Below are positions 1 through 11,600 of a stretch of DNA of 64,000 nucleotides, one piece after another. Below the pieces are notes generated by a model that did not search any database, was not told where the DNA came from, and saw only the letters and a list, made by a program, of their open reading frames with translations. Position numbers and translations under genes: made by a program. This DNA comes from Pinus tabuliformis (taxonomy: Eukaryota > Streptophyta > Pinopsida > Pinales > Pinaceae), in assembly GCA_031772625.1 (NCBI GenBank), contig CM062816.1, positions 1,668,311,385 through 1,668,375,384 on the forward strand, written 5' to 3'. Position 1 is the stretch's first letter; each line of letters begins with the position of its first letter.

Positions 1-1033
1 CCTCTAAGGTACCTTAGAACATGCTTTGCTTCCCTCCAAAACAGTTTAGTTGGCCTAACCATAGCTTGACTCAGTTGGTTGACTGTGTAACACATGTTTG
101 TTTGTGTGTTCACAAGATACATGAGTGAACCCACCAACTCTTAGTAAACAATCGCATCCACTTCCTCGCCTGAAGTGGAATCCTATTTCCTCTAGTTGGT
201 CATTAGAGGAGTCTCCATAGGTTTGCACCTATCCACATGGAACTTATGAAGTATCTCATTGGCATACATTCCCTAAGAGACAAATAGTTCCACATCATAT
301 TGCCATAATTCTAATCGAAGTAGTGCATGAAACCCATGTCCTTCATCTCGAACTCTCTTGCAAGGTCCTCGATTGTAAGATCTGATCAACTGCTCATCAC
401 CCAATAAGGATCAAGTCATGAACATATAAAAAAATAATCAACAATTTACCTTCTACCAAAATATGATAAAGGTTTGCAACCACTTCAATTTTGGTGAAGC
501 CCAAACCAATGAGATAGCTATTGATCCTAATGTACCAAGCACGGGGTGCTTGCATCATACAATGCTCACTTGAGCCTGAACACATGAGACTCTCGGCCAT
601 AAGTCTCGAAGCCTTCTGGTTGCTCGATATACACCTCCTCCTCAATAACTCCATTGAGGAATGTTGTTTTCACATCCATCTAGTGGATCTTCCACCCCAT
701 TTGTGCAACCAAAGCAAGGATTGATTTGATGGATGAGTACCTTGCTACAGGAGCAAAGGTATCTTCATAGTTAATCTCCACCACCTCAGAGTACCCCTTG
801 GCAACAAATTTGTCCTTGTACTTTTCTATGCTTCCGTCTCCTACCTGCTTCAACTTGAAGATCCTCCTCAAACCTACAAATAATTCATTTGCTAGCCTTG
901 GGACCACTTCCCAAACACTTTTCTTCACAATGGAATTATACTCCTCCACCATTGCATCAACCCATACTAGTTTCTCTACTTCTTCCTCAAAAGAGGATGG
1001 TTGAGTCTCTATTATCTCAATCATAAGAGCCAT
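1..1033 (-). pseudogene. Ty1/copia reverse transcriptase-RNase H remnant (element C pol)
   Basis: This is the 3' half of a copia polyprotein, read on the minus strand and cut by the left window edge. The first block (about 1033-680) holds the N-terminal copia RT region: an AM.EEYNSI stretch, YKDKFVAKGYSE and EDTFAPVARYSSI, all family hallmarks. After a frame change, about 600-397 holds QAPRAWYIRI and a catalytic-box relative LYVHDLILIG, where the expected VDD reads VHD. Further shifted pieces follow: EDLAREFEMKDMG near 330 and VNQLSQAMVRPTK near 60. At least three frameshifts and several stops make it non-functional. The gag-protease block at 2791-3840 has the same strand and the right order, so both probably belong to one element whose integrase interval has been replaced. 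Confidence 0.88.
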
Positions 1034-1043
1034 GTAGCCAGTG

Positions 1044-1518
1044 TACTCATTTGGTGACCTTTTATTCCTATGAGGCCTATATAGAGGCTAGAGACTCCCC
1101 ATTGAGAGATGTCAAGGATTATTGTATTGGCAAGCATATGGCTTGTGGAGTGTTCTCCTTCCTTAAGGAGTGAATGTATGGTGTTGCCCTACCTTAAGGG
1201 TTTTGATCAATAAAGAAGCATTCTATCTATATTCATATCTGGTTATTTCTTGGCTTTATTCTATTATCATATATTTTTGGGTTATATCTATAACAAGTGC
1301 TTGTTATAGATCTGATCTGAAAATATATGAAAATATAAATATACCCAAGAAATAACAAGATCTGAATATAGAAATGCTTCTTTATTGATCAAAACCTTAA
1401 GGTAGGGCAACACCATACATTCACTCCTTAAGGAAGGAGAACACTCCACAAGCCATATGCATGTTCATACAATATTCCTTAACATCTCTCAATGGAGAGT
1501 CTCTAGCCTCTATATAGG
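1044..1518. repeat. Near-perfect large palindrome of two tail-to-tail LTR ends
   Basis: Positions 1076-1298 and 1299-1518 are inverted copies with essentially no spacer. The centre (about 1287-1310) is itself a palindrome around AACAAGTGCTTGTT. Each arm carries, from outside inward, a TATA-like box (CCTATATAGAGG at 1076-1087 and its complement at 1507-1518), then an AATAAA signal (1209-1214, complement at 1381-1386), and then the same AT-rich tail. That order matches promoter, R region and U5 of an LTR, so this looks like two LTR 3' ends joined tail to tail. Similarity probably resumes beyond the insertion at 1519-2412: the left arm before 1076 (ccttttattcctatgaggcc) resembles the complement of 2413-2430. 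Confidence 0.8.
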
Positions 1519-2412
1519 TGTTAAGGGAAAAGTTCCCCTAGGGTCTTGGGCTGATACCCTAGCAGACTGAAAGTTTTCTATACAAAGAAACACACATTCC
1601 ATACAGCCATAATGCTAATATAAGCAAAATCTACGATAAGGGGCGTACCTGAGGTCCTACGTTTGAGAAGGTCCTTCCAGGGTCCAAACCCTTCTTGGAG
1701 TTCCTTTTGCTCCTTTGACCTGCAAAACAATCAATTCAAGAAAGTACAACAGTATATGGACTAAACATTATAAAGAAACCATCTTCATATTATAAAGAAA
1801 GGTAGTTATTTATGCAATTAAACAACCATTCACATATGAATTCTAACATGAATGTCATAAACATCAAGAAGATTTATATCAGGAACAAAGACATGTGTTT
1901 CTTTTATTATAGACAAATAAAGTACAGAAAGGAACAATTTCACCTGAGTCGTCCTTTCGCAGGCTCCAAGCGGAACCATCCTCCAGATTCGTCTAGTCTC
2001 AAGCCTTTAACAAACTCCTTCCATGACTTACTCCATGATATCACAAGTAGTAAATGGACATCATCACACAAGGAAACAAGGGTTTCCTGTAAAAATGGGG
2101 GAAGTGCAGGAGGCACAAGGATCTTCAGACTTGGTGAGGGAAATCTTAGCATAATAACCTTTCTCTCTCTTCTCTCCTCCCTTAGGCCTTCCCATTGAAG
2201 CCTTTTTATACTTCTCCCAAAGTAGTTTTTTAGTTTGGAATTCATTGGGAATAGTTGGGCCACGGGCACTAACAGGTGATCAGCAAGTAAAACCCACGAT
2301 CTTCGCCCGAAATTAAGGAGATTTAATTTTTTTTAAGTGTTTTAAGACATATACATGGGTTGGGTATACAAAGACCCGCGTATACATGCGTTTATCTCAG
2401 GGCAATGTCGCA
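1519..2412. mobile_element. Probable solo LTR interrupting the palindrome
   Basis: The segment starts TGTTAAGG, ends GTCGCA, and is flanked by TATAGG on both sides (1513-1518 and 2413-2418), a possible 6 bp target duplication. It splits one arm of the palindrome, so it arrived later. It has no coding similarity. The composition, with pyrimidine-rich tracts near 2160-2190, resembles the minus-orientation LTRs elsewhere in the window. The six-base duplication is one longer than usual, and no second copy is present for comparison, so the boundaries are tentative. Confidence 0.4.
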
Positions 2413-2418
2413 TATAGG

Positions 2419-2790
2419 GAATAAAACACTGTTTTTTAAATTTTGGACCAGGTTTGGAAGGAGGGGTTGCCCTAGGCCATGAGTGCAGCATCACAAACCA
2501 TAAGAGTGGGATTTGGAGCTATAACAATAGGCCTCATACATACAATACCATGGTTCCCTCAATACCATCTATCTAATACCATGGACTTATTACATTATTG
2601 CTAACTACTTGTGGTCCCTTACATGATATGGGTTAACCACCTTATTTATTACTATGGCCCATCCCATTATTGCATTATTCCCTTGGGTACCTCCCTTGTA
2701 CCCCATATTATCCCCCCTAAGTATACTACATTGTCTCACCTGTCCCATAGCTATGTGTCTCTAAAAGGTGACTTTACTAATCCTGGTCAT
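2419..2790. other. Unassigned stretch between palindrome and copia protease
   Basis: The first bases look like the continuation of the palindrome arm. The rest is low-complexity ACCATGG/TTACATTATT-rich sequence with no recognisable domain. It stands where a copia integrase should be and contains none of that domain's motifs. It is probably inserted repeat DNA of unknown type. Confidence 0.4.
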
Positions 2791-3840
2791 TTATGTACCT
2801 TCCATCATATCCCATCTCGATTTGCATCTGTAGATCCTTATCCTCCAAATCACTGAAAAATCTTTATTCCCTGTCATATGGAACGAGGCACTGCTATTGA
2901 GATACCACACACTTCCCATCGCCATTTTTTCCATGCATGTAATGTGAGTAAAATCAATTTTGAACTGTGAATCTAAGGGTTCACCCATTTCTCATCCTAG
3001 GGTCTTCTTGCTTGCCTTCTTATGTGGACACTTCGTTTCATAGTAATCGAATTCATGATAGTGAAAGCACTTGATTCTGGACAAGTATTTCTTCTTGCCC
3101 CCTTGACTAGATTCTGCTTTGGATTGGGATTTCTTCCCTTTCCCTTTCTTTTCCTTTCCATCCAAGGCACAATTTTCCTCATCCTCACCCTTGGATGAAA
3201 TCTTGTCTCTGGTATTCCACCTTATTTCCTCCTGTACCAAATCAGACCATAGGCATTCCCAATTTGGTAGTTTCTCCCTCCCATTTACTGAATCTTAGTA
3301 GTTGTGCCAACTCTTGGGAAGGCCTAGAAGGGTTAGGCTTACCAAACCATCCTCTCCTATAGTAAAACCAACTTAACCAAGTTTGTCATGACACTGTGTG
3401 AACCTGCTCAAGTACTATGGAATTTTCTCATTCCTCTACATCTTGATATTTCGAAGCTTGTCCATGAGTGCTAATTTCCTATGGTCACTACTATTTTGGA
3501 ACAAATCTGCCATCGCTTGCCACATTTCATATGAAGTCTCTTTCCTGTGGATGTTTGAGACAATATTGTCTCATACTCCCTCCAATATGATCCTCCTTAC
3601 CTTGGCAACACACTTCTTCCATTATGCTACTTCCTTAGCATCAAATGTTGCTAGTTTCAAAATATCATTATCAATTAATTCCTTCAACCCACTATCCTCC
3701 ACTACTGCCTCCATGCAGCTCTTCCATGCAACATAATTTGAGCTCCCTCAAGGGTATAATCAAGCCTAAGTCCATTGAAAGGAATCTTCTCAATTCTGAA
3801 AAAACCTGTAACCTGATCTCTAAAGTTGAACCTCCTGCAA
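2791..3840 (-). pseudogene. Ty1/copia Gag and protease N-terminus (element C)
   Basis: Reading leftward from the primer site, the sequence gives a UBN2-type Gag. Recognisable pieces are YEMWQAMADLFQNSS, RKLALMDKLRNIKM and YLSRFTQCHDKLG. A CCHC-type knuckle follows near 3065, read as KCFHYHEFDYYETKCPHK, with its second cysteine changed to tyrosine. The protease start near 2910 reads WYLNSSASFHMTGNKD, where the family has DSGAS, so the catalytic Asp and Gly are lost. Several in-frame stops in Gag sit where a CAG, CAA or TGG codon is expected, fitting C-to-T decay. The start codon appears mutated (ATT). Beyond about 2785 the protease homology ends in unrelated DNA. Confidence 0.85.
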
Positions 3841-3873
3841 TGACAACTTTTAAATATCTGCTCTACAGTGATT

Positions 3874-3888
3874 CCAGATGTAATACCA
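3874..3888 (-). promoter_or_regulatory. Degenerate primer-binding site of copia element C
   Basis: The complement reads TGGTATTACATCTGG immediately inside the LTR boundary. It is a decayed version of the initiator-Met primer site TGGTATCAGAGC. It fixes the orientation (minus) and the inner LTR edge at 3889. Confidence 0.6.
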
Positions 3889-3981
3889 TGTAAAAATTAA
3901 TGTGTATATTCAATACTCCAAATTAAATCTACTAAATCACAAGAATTGAAGCAACTCTACTGATCTGTGGAAGTTAATTCA
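3889..3981 (-). repeat. Copia C 5' LTR, left fragment (interrupted by E1)
   Basis: The LTR begins TGTAAAAATT next to the primer site and runs to the ATTCA target site at 3977-3981. Its remainder lies at 17855-18614, on the far side of E1. The two parts add up to about 853 bp, close to the roughly 889 bp of the related LTR in element F. Confidence 0.65.
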
Positions 3982-5004
3982 TGTTAGGAGGATAAATGCC
4001 TCTTTGTTGAAAAGAGAGATCTCCTTAGATCCTAAAGGAAACTAGAAACAAACAACTAATTGAATAGCTCTTTTCCTAAGTTTACTTCATTTGAATTGTA
4101 AATACAAGAGTAGGAGAATAAGCCTCTTACCTATTTGTGAAATTCTTGATGGAGATCCCTGCTCTGTCTTGATGCAGCTCCACAATGCTTGAAAAGTCCT
4201 GCAATTGTAGACATAAGAGAGATCAAAGGCATATGCAACATAACAATTCAAAAAAGCTTACTCTAATGATCAGGAGATTAGAAATAGATATTATCTTAAT
4301 GAATATCAAAACAAACATAAATCATTCATCATTTCAGTAAAATAATACAATGGAAAAAAGGATTCATTTGTATTAATTCAAAGATAAAGAAGAGCCTTAC
4401 AACCTCTGCCTTGATGTCATGAGGTTCCTCCCAAATGCCTCTAACCCTCTCCTTAGATGACAAGCCTTCCAATCTAAATCCAATAACATAATTGTATCTT
4501 TTCTAAACCTCTCAATCCCTCTAGCATGTAGTCAATTTATAGGCCAAGAGGAAGAAGTTTCAGATCCAAAAGAGAAGAATGAGTTCCTAAAATTGGGGAA
4601 TTAGGGTTCCTTGATGAGAGGGAATTAGCTCCATGATCTGAGGGGTATGACTCGAATAGATATGGCCCAAAATCTTTCATTTAGGATGTATTTTCCCAAC
4701 AATGCTTCTGGAATTCACTTTTTATTTTTACTTTTCTTTGATTTATGTGTGCAGTCTATAGTGGAGGACAAAGAGTAGTTCTATCCAAGTTTCAAGGATA
4801 GAAGCTGCAAATGCATTGAAACTGACTAGGAAAAATGCTAGGTCATATAAAACAAGTTATAAATCCAATTTTACCCAAAATTCACATCTTCTTCAAGGGT
4901 TTTTTATTGTTTGACTTCTAAGAGTGTATAATGGAACATGTTTACAGATGGCGCGAGATCCATTTTAACAGTCAAGCGTCATGCTGACAAAATAATGTGT
5001 AACA
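3982..5004 (-). repeat. E1 3' LTR
   Basis: The LTR starts TGTTAGGAGG directly after the ATTCA target copy and ends GTGTAACA next to a polypurine-tract complement. The core (about 4345-5004) is clearly repeated at 17190-17849. Its length of 1,023 bp agrees with the 1,030 bp LTR of E2, which starts TGTTATGTGG. The start is inferred from the target duplication and from that comparison. Confidence 0.7.
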
Positions 5005-5018
5005 GATTGCCCCTTAAA
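5005..5018 (-). promoter_or_regulatory. E1 polypurine tract
   Basis: The complement strand is purine-rich (CTTTAAGGGGCAATC) immediately before the LTR. E2 has the aligned GCTTTAGGGGGAAAC at 34881-34895. This is the expected plus-strand priming site for a minus-oriented element. Confidence 0.6.
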
Positions 5019-6402
5019 GTGCGAAGTCTGAAAAGTAGTTTTTTAAAGATTGAACCGCTTTATCATGCCAAAGATTGGATTAGAGACAATGGTCGGAAAC
5101 CTGCAAGAAACATTCAAGGATTACAATGCAATATATAATCATCACTTAAGTAGGAATTCCCATACTTAGAGTAAAACTAACTCAATGAACAAGTACGAAA
5201 AAACTCAAGAATCATATCAATAGAAGACACAGTATGGGTGCAACCATCGGCTATGAATTTTTTTATATAATCATGAATATATAACTTCTCGCAGCCTAGA
5301 TTGATGAAACTAGATCTAGGGTCTTGATCTCCATCTCTTGATCTATAGTACAAATCTAGCCATGAGAGTAAATGTCTCGAAGTCAAACATGGTAGAAACC
5401 ACTTGATTACTGGTCAATGATGTGAACCATTAAAAAGTGTGAGAAAAACCACCAACAATGAAAATGGATCTCAAGGTACTCTCAGTACAATCTATAGAGT
5501 GTGAAAATATGATCTGAAGTCGAACACTCATAGAATCGTTCAATCGAAGGCTAATGATGAGGACCTATCATCGAAGGTGAGAAGCCTGCCATTAAGGCAT
5601 GCAGACCTCAAGGTACTGAAGGTCTATATATCAATTTCCTAGATAATGGGATGAATTCGATAGGAAGCGACCCATCACAGGAGGGACTACGAAACAAAAC
5701 ACAATGTCAAGTTTTGAAGAATAGTTACAAGGAATGACTGGGGGATGGCCGATGTGATTGAAGGCTAAAATTTGCAAAGGAACATGAACTGACAATGAAA
5801 TTATCTTGAACACATATCGACACAACAATTGACTTGCCAGCATTTGACTCAACGATAATACTCAAAACCAGCTGAAGACTTTCAATGGGGTTCGATTAAC
5901 TGTAAGACAAATGGATTTCCCAACCTGGACACAGGTGTGATGGAGTGTCGTGTTCAAGAGTGACATACTGCCTTTATAATGAATGTAAAATGAATACTCT
6001 TTCCCAATTTTCCCCCACCATTACTGGCAAGTACCTCTTTATTTTTTCACAAGCTTGAGGAGGATAACATATGTTTTTCATATAAGCTCATCCTTTGGAT
6101 GAGTCCTCCGAAGTATTTTTAACGAACCCTAGGAAGGAGTGGTTCGGTCTCGTTATGCTTAACGAGTCCTATATTGTTTAATTTTTATGAGTCCAGTAAA
6201 GGGGTAACTCGATGTCATTTTCATGTTTAATGAGTTTGAAAAGACACAAAAAGAAAACTCATTCAATTCTTTTAACGTAAAATTTTAATGAGCTTGGAGA
6301 AAGTAAAGCTCATTGTTTTCAGTATTAGTGAGTCAGAAGAAAAATATAAGTAAACTCTGCCATGTTATTTTTCATAAATTTAGTCCCTCAATCCCAAAAA
6401 AA
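5019..6402 (-). other. E1 3' non-coding region, distal part
   Basis: No ORF is supported here. The region aligns piecewise with E2 at 34896-36180; shared landmarks are the aatgatgtgaaccattaa-type stretch near 5420 and the AGTACCTCTTTATTTTT stretch near 6035. From about 6060 it changes into degenerate tandem units that begin TTTAACGAG or TTTAATGAG and end in ACTC. These continue at 13260 on the other side of element F. Confidence 0.6.
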
Positions 6403-6950
6403 TGTAGAGATTTCTACAAATCTACCGCTGATACCATGTAGAAAATCTGATGGTAGGTTAACCCGATAATGCAATATAAATCAAAGCAGAATACTATAAC
6501 CTATTTCTACTATCAATTTTCGGAAGCTTAAAGATCGAGCTGAACAATATAACCTGAAGAAGAAGAATCAATGGCACAATACACATGAAAATACTTTGGG
6601 GAAAGCCTCAACTAAAAACCCCACATTATTGTAATATCATACATGGTGGAAATACATAGGAATTATACAAAGCCTTAGCTCTCACAGCTAGCCAGCTCTT
6701 AATACAATCCTCACAGATGCTCACAGGCAATCTTGGCTTCTCTCCAGACTTCCTATCTGCCCTCCAAGCTCCTATTTCCTTGTGTTGTTCCTTGTGGATG
6801 ATTCCTAGTTACCAAGTGGAAAACCCTCTTCAAAACTGTGCAATCCTCAAGGATTTATCCTTGACTACATGCATGAGTTTTCTTCATGAGAAAACACATG
6901 CAACTAATAGTACATTGTCCTTGAACATTAATCTCAATTGGGTCTTTCTC

Positions 6951-7283
6951 TGTTGGGTCCCTATAATACTAGTGATTACCCCATTACTATTGTAGTTATA
7001 CCCCTTATTAATATTTTTGTGCCCCTATTGCCCCCATATTGTTATTACTCTGCCCCATAGAATCCCTCTATTGTTATTTTTGTGGCTTTATATTATTATT
7101 GTTAGGTCGGCTGGATTATATTGTGACTCCTTAGACTCCTATATATAGAAAGGAGGTTTTGTCATTTGAATCATCCAAGAATTGTTCATTTATGTAATGT
7201 AAAGGAGGTTGCCCCCTCGAAAAGGCTAAATTCTAAGGCGTTGATCTATCTTTTCTATCTTTACTTGAGCTGGTTTCATAACA
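6951..7283 (+). repeat. gypsy-1 5' LTR
   Basis: The LTR runs from TGTTGGGTCCC to TTCATAACA, 333 bp, the same length as the 3' copy with no indels. It contains a TATA-like box near 7139 and a pyrimidine-rich U5 end. Confidence 0.95.
7137..7148 (+). promoter_or_regulatory. TATA-like promoter box in gypsy-1 LTR
   Basis: TCCTATATATAG is followed by AAAGGAGG. The same box is kept in all six LTRs of this family in the window, which supports it as the transcription promoter. The start site itself cannot be read from sequence. Confidence 0.55.
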
Positions 7284-7285
7284 TT

Positions 7286-7297
7286 TGGTATCAGAGC
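7286..7297 (+). promoter_or_regulatory. gypsy-1 primer-binding site
   Basis: TGGTATCAGAGC lies two bases after the LTR. It matches the 3' end complement of initiator-Met tRNA, the usual primer for this group, and it is undamaged. Confidence 0.9.
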
Positions 7298-7939
7298 TTT
7301 GGATTCTAGGGTTTCGCTGCTCCAAACAGGTCATCGTGGCATTTTAGTTATAATTTTTTTTCTGCGACATTTCAGATGTTGCAAAAAAAACCCATTTGAT
7401 AATAAATCACGCTGAACCTCGGGTCCGAATTTCAGAGCGTTTCGCGCTATATTTGAGGAGATATGATCTGAGGAAGTTGGTATTTTTGCATACTCTTGAA
7501 TTACATTCCAAACAGGTGACCTGGGAAAAATCGTCATAACTTTCTCTCTGGGGATCGGATTGAAATTTCGTAAGAAGGTATAGAAAGAGGACGGACTCTA
7601 GTTTCTTGTATGCATTTTTCAGATCAAAAGGTCGAAACAGTGACTCGTGCCACGTCGTACGAGTTCCCTCTACTGAACTAGTCTATAATCAAGTCACTGT
7701 GGGAGATTTCGCATAACTCTTCCGTGGAGAATCCAATTTGGGTCAGACTTGTGGCATTGGAAAGAAGACACAGAGGCTACTTCAAGTCACAAATTCAGAA
7801 CTAGATGATCAAAAAGTACAGAGATACATCAGAGGCAATATCGAGCTCCTACAAAGTGAAAAAAGGTGTGTAGATTTTCTTAAATTTTTGCTTAAGATCG
7901 GTTTGAAAATTATTTTGAAGGAATTATTATCGGTAACTG
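7298..7939 (+). other. gypsy-1 untranslated leader
   Basis: About 640 bp separate the primer site from the Gag start. No credible ORF is present. The equivalent leader of gypsy-2 (46153-46786) aligns along its length with small differences. It probably carries packaging and dimerisation signals, which cannot be read here. Confidence 0.6.
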
Positions 7940-8674
7940 ATGCCCCGAGGAAAGAAAATGAAAACACCTAGTAAGGAACCTGAAAGCTCTAGCATGACTC
8001 ATGAAGAAGAGGAAGAAATGCTACATGATATATCAAAATTACGAGAACAAGTGCAACAAATGTCACGCTCACAAAAGCTAACAGAAGCTAAGATAAACGG
8101 CATGGAATGTAAGATAAAGGGCGTGGAAGCTAAGATGGATGATTGGAAGACAGAATTGAAGATAGACATGGAAGAATTGAAGATATATTTGAACACAAAC
8201 TTGAAGACAGGAATGACAGACATGAAGACAGATTTGACAAATTTTCTACAAGAAATACTTACTAATGGTGAAAAGGTAGTAAAGGAAACTCATGATGCGA
8301 ACAAAAGAAATGTTAATCATGATATCATAGACTCTAATGTTGGATCGAAGACTCACCATATTCCAAAAATCGATATGAGGAAGTTTGATGGCAAGGATCC
8401 CGCCACATGGATATTACAGATGGAGCAGTTCTTCGATCTCAATAATGTGCAAAACACACAAAAGGTACGTATGGCAACTTTATATTTGGAACCAAATCAG
8501 TTTGTATGGTATCAATGGCTTTGCTCTCGTAAACAATTTATCACTTGGGCAATTTTTACGGAAGAATTGATAGCACATTATGAGGATACAAAAAGCAACA
8601 CTTTTTTTAGCCAATTGATAAGTCTCAAACAAAAGGGTTCAATAATGGAGCACATTGAGGAGTCCAAAAATTGA
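7940..8674 (+). pseudogene. gypsy-1 Gag (N-terminal part, frameshifted at its end)
   Basis: Gag forms the particle in which reverse transcription occurs. The start ATG at 7940 (MPRGKKMKTPSKEP) is kept in gypsy-2. Residues about 15-110 are charged and coiled-coil-like, with short repeats such as GVEAKMDD. Residues about 145-244 form the conserved capsid domain typical of plant gypsy Gag (KIDMRKFDGKDPATWILQM, then ATLYLEPNQFVWYQWL). One base is missing near 8662 compared with gypsy-2, which shifts the frame and ends the ORF. The rest of Gag continues in the frame that opens at 8671. Confidence 0.9.
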
Positions 8675-11600
8675 ACATAAGGGTAAAAGATATTCAAGAG
8701 GAGCATAAGATTGATGTGTTCATAGGGTCTTTAAAGGATAATATCCAACATGATGTTCGCCTTTGGGAACCTGATTCATTAGAGAAGGCATTCAGGTTAG
8801 CAAGAAAAATGGAAAGCAAAATTATGGCAACCAGGAAGCATACCACTCACAACTATAAAGACGGAAGTGTTGTTGCCCCTAGTCTTCCACAACCTATAAG
8901 GTTGACACCACAACAATTGGAAGAAAAAAGAGCAAAAGGGCTTTGTTACAGTTGTGATAGCAAATACACTAAAGGTCATAAGTGTGCTGAGAAGAAATTA
9001 TTCTACATAGATTGTGAAGAGGAAGAAGAAAAGGAGCAAGAAAGGTCAAAAGAAGAGGATATACTCCAGGAACAAAGCCTAGATGAAGAAAAAATAAATC
9101 CGACCATATCTTGTAATGCATTGGCGGGAATTACCACTCCTCAAACCATCAAGATAGAAGGACAAATCAAGAAGAAAAAGGTAATAGTGTTGATTGATTC
9201 AGGAAGCACCCACAATTTTATTCATTGTAGGGTAGCAAAAGAATTGAATTGCTTCCTATATCCAGCACCAGAGTGTCAAGTGATGATTGCAAATGGAGGA
9301 ACAATAAATTGTTCTGGAAAGTGCCATAATATCAAGCTATCCATGGGAGAATATGTATTGACTAGCCCAATGCTTTCCATTCCAATGGGAGGTGCTGATG
9401 TTGTACTAGGAGTCCAATGGCTACAATCCTTGGGTACAATAGCTTTTAATTTTCAAGAACTTTTCATCAAATTTTCTACGGAAGGAAAGGAAGTTGAATT
9501 AAGGGGTATTGCAGGGAAACCAGGAAAGATAATCAGCTCTAATGGTATGACAAAGCTTCTAAAAAAGGAGCAAAGAGGTGTAATTGCACAATTATGTTCG
9601 CTAGATGTTTCCACATCGGAATCATCTATTTCTCCAGATCTCCAAAAAGTCCTGGACAATCATTCCAAGGTATTTGAGACTCCCAAAGGTCTCCCACCTA
9701 TGCGTGATCATGATCATGCTATTCATCTGATTCCAGGAAGTGTTCCTCCAAACATCAGGCCGTACAGATATCCCTATGTCCAAAAGAGTGAAATTGAACG
9801 TATGGTTGCAGAAATGCTAGAGGCTGGTATAATTCAACCAAGTCAAAGTTCTTTCTCTGCTCCAGTAGTATTGGTGCACAAGAAGGATGGATCATGGCGC
9901 ATGTGTCCGGATTATAGGGAGCTCAACAAGCTCACTATTAAAGATAAGTTCCCCATTCCTGTCATTGATGAATTACTGGATGAATTGCATGGATCAATTT
10001 ACTTCACCAAGTTGGATCTTCGTTCAGGATATCATCAAATCAGAATGAAGATTGAAGACATTCCGAAAACAGCATTTAGAACTCATGAGGGTCATTATGA
10101 ATTTTTGGTCATGCCTTTTGGCCTTACCAATGCACCTTCAACATTTCAAGGTTTGATGAATTCAATTTTCAAACCATTCCTTAGAAAATTTGTGTTAGTA
10201 TTTTTTGATGATATACTAATCTACAGCAAGTCTTGGAAGGATCATGTTGAACATGTTGACAGGGTGCTACAACTATTGGAGGAGAAACAATTATATGCAA
10301 AAAGATCCAAATGTTTCTTTGGAGTCCAGGAGGTGGAATATTTGGGTCATATTGTATCTCATGAAGGAGTTAAGGTAGACCCTAGCAAAATTAAAGCCAT
10401 TAAGGAATGGAAAATCCCCACATCCATAAAGCATCTGCGAGGATTTCTTGGGTTGACAGGGTATTATCGCAAGTTTGTTAAGAATTATGGGAGAATAGCA
10501 GCACCTCTAACAACATTATTGAAGAAAGATGCATTTTCATGGACTCCGGAAGCAACAAAGGCCTTTGAACATCTTAAAGAGGCAATGTGCCAAGCACCGG
10601 TCTTAGCTACACCGGACTTCACAAAAACCTTTATTGTGGAATGTGATGCTTCAGGAAATGGAATTGGTGCTGTTCTAATGCAAGATGAAAGACCCATTGC
10701 TTTTGAAAGTCGTCCAATCAAGGGAAAGTTTTTAAGCAAAGCTATTTATGAGAAGGAAATGTTGGCAATACTCCATGCACTTAAGAAATGGCGACCCTAC
10801 CTAATGGGAAGACACTTCAAGGTAAAAACGGATCATGATAGCCTTAAATACTTTTTAGAACAAAGATTATCCTCTGAAGAGCAACAAAAGTGGGTCACAA
10901 AGATGTTGGGTTATGACTTTGAAATCATCTACAAAAAAGGGAAGCAAAATGTGGTGGCAGATGCACTCTCAAGAAAGGATGAGGATGTGGAAGCATTGTT
11001 GTGCGCCATTTCTATTATCCAACCAGATTGGATAAACGAAGCAAGGGAGGAATGGAAGAATGACGAAGAAGTGTGGGCACTTATTCGAAAGCTACAACAA
11101 GATTCCAGTACGTCTGATACATTTAGCTGGAAAAATGATTCGTTATGGTACAAAGATCGCTTATACCTCTGTAAGAATTCCCAGCTAAAACAAAAGATTC
11201 TTATGGAATTGCACACTTCTCCCTTAGGAGGGCACTCAGGATTTTTAAAAACTTACCACAGGGTTAAGAAGGAATTTTTTTGGGATGGCCTTAAATCAGA
11301 TATTCAAAAGTTTGTGGCGGAATGTTTGGTTTGCCAACAAAATAAAGTTGAAACAATTAAGACACCGGGTCTATTACAACCTTTATCCATTCCAAGCCAA
11401 CGTTGGGAGGAGGTTTCAATGGATTTTATCACAGGTTTACCCAAGTCTGAGGGAAAGAGTGTCATCATGGTGGTAGTTGACAGACTTACCAAGTATGCAC
11501 ACTTTTGTGCATTATCACATCCATTTAAAGCCAGTACAGTTTCTACTGCATTTATGGAAACAATTCAAAAGCTACATGGAAACCCAAAGATTATTGTAAG

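Noticed and set aside
1170..1355. 61-codon plus-strand ORF in the palindrome
   Set aside because: It lies across LTR regulatory sequence and has no domain.
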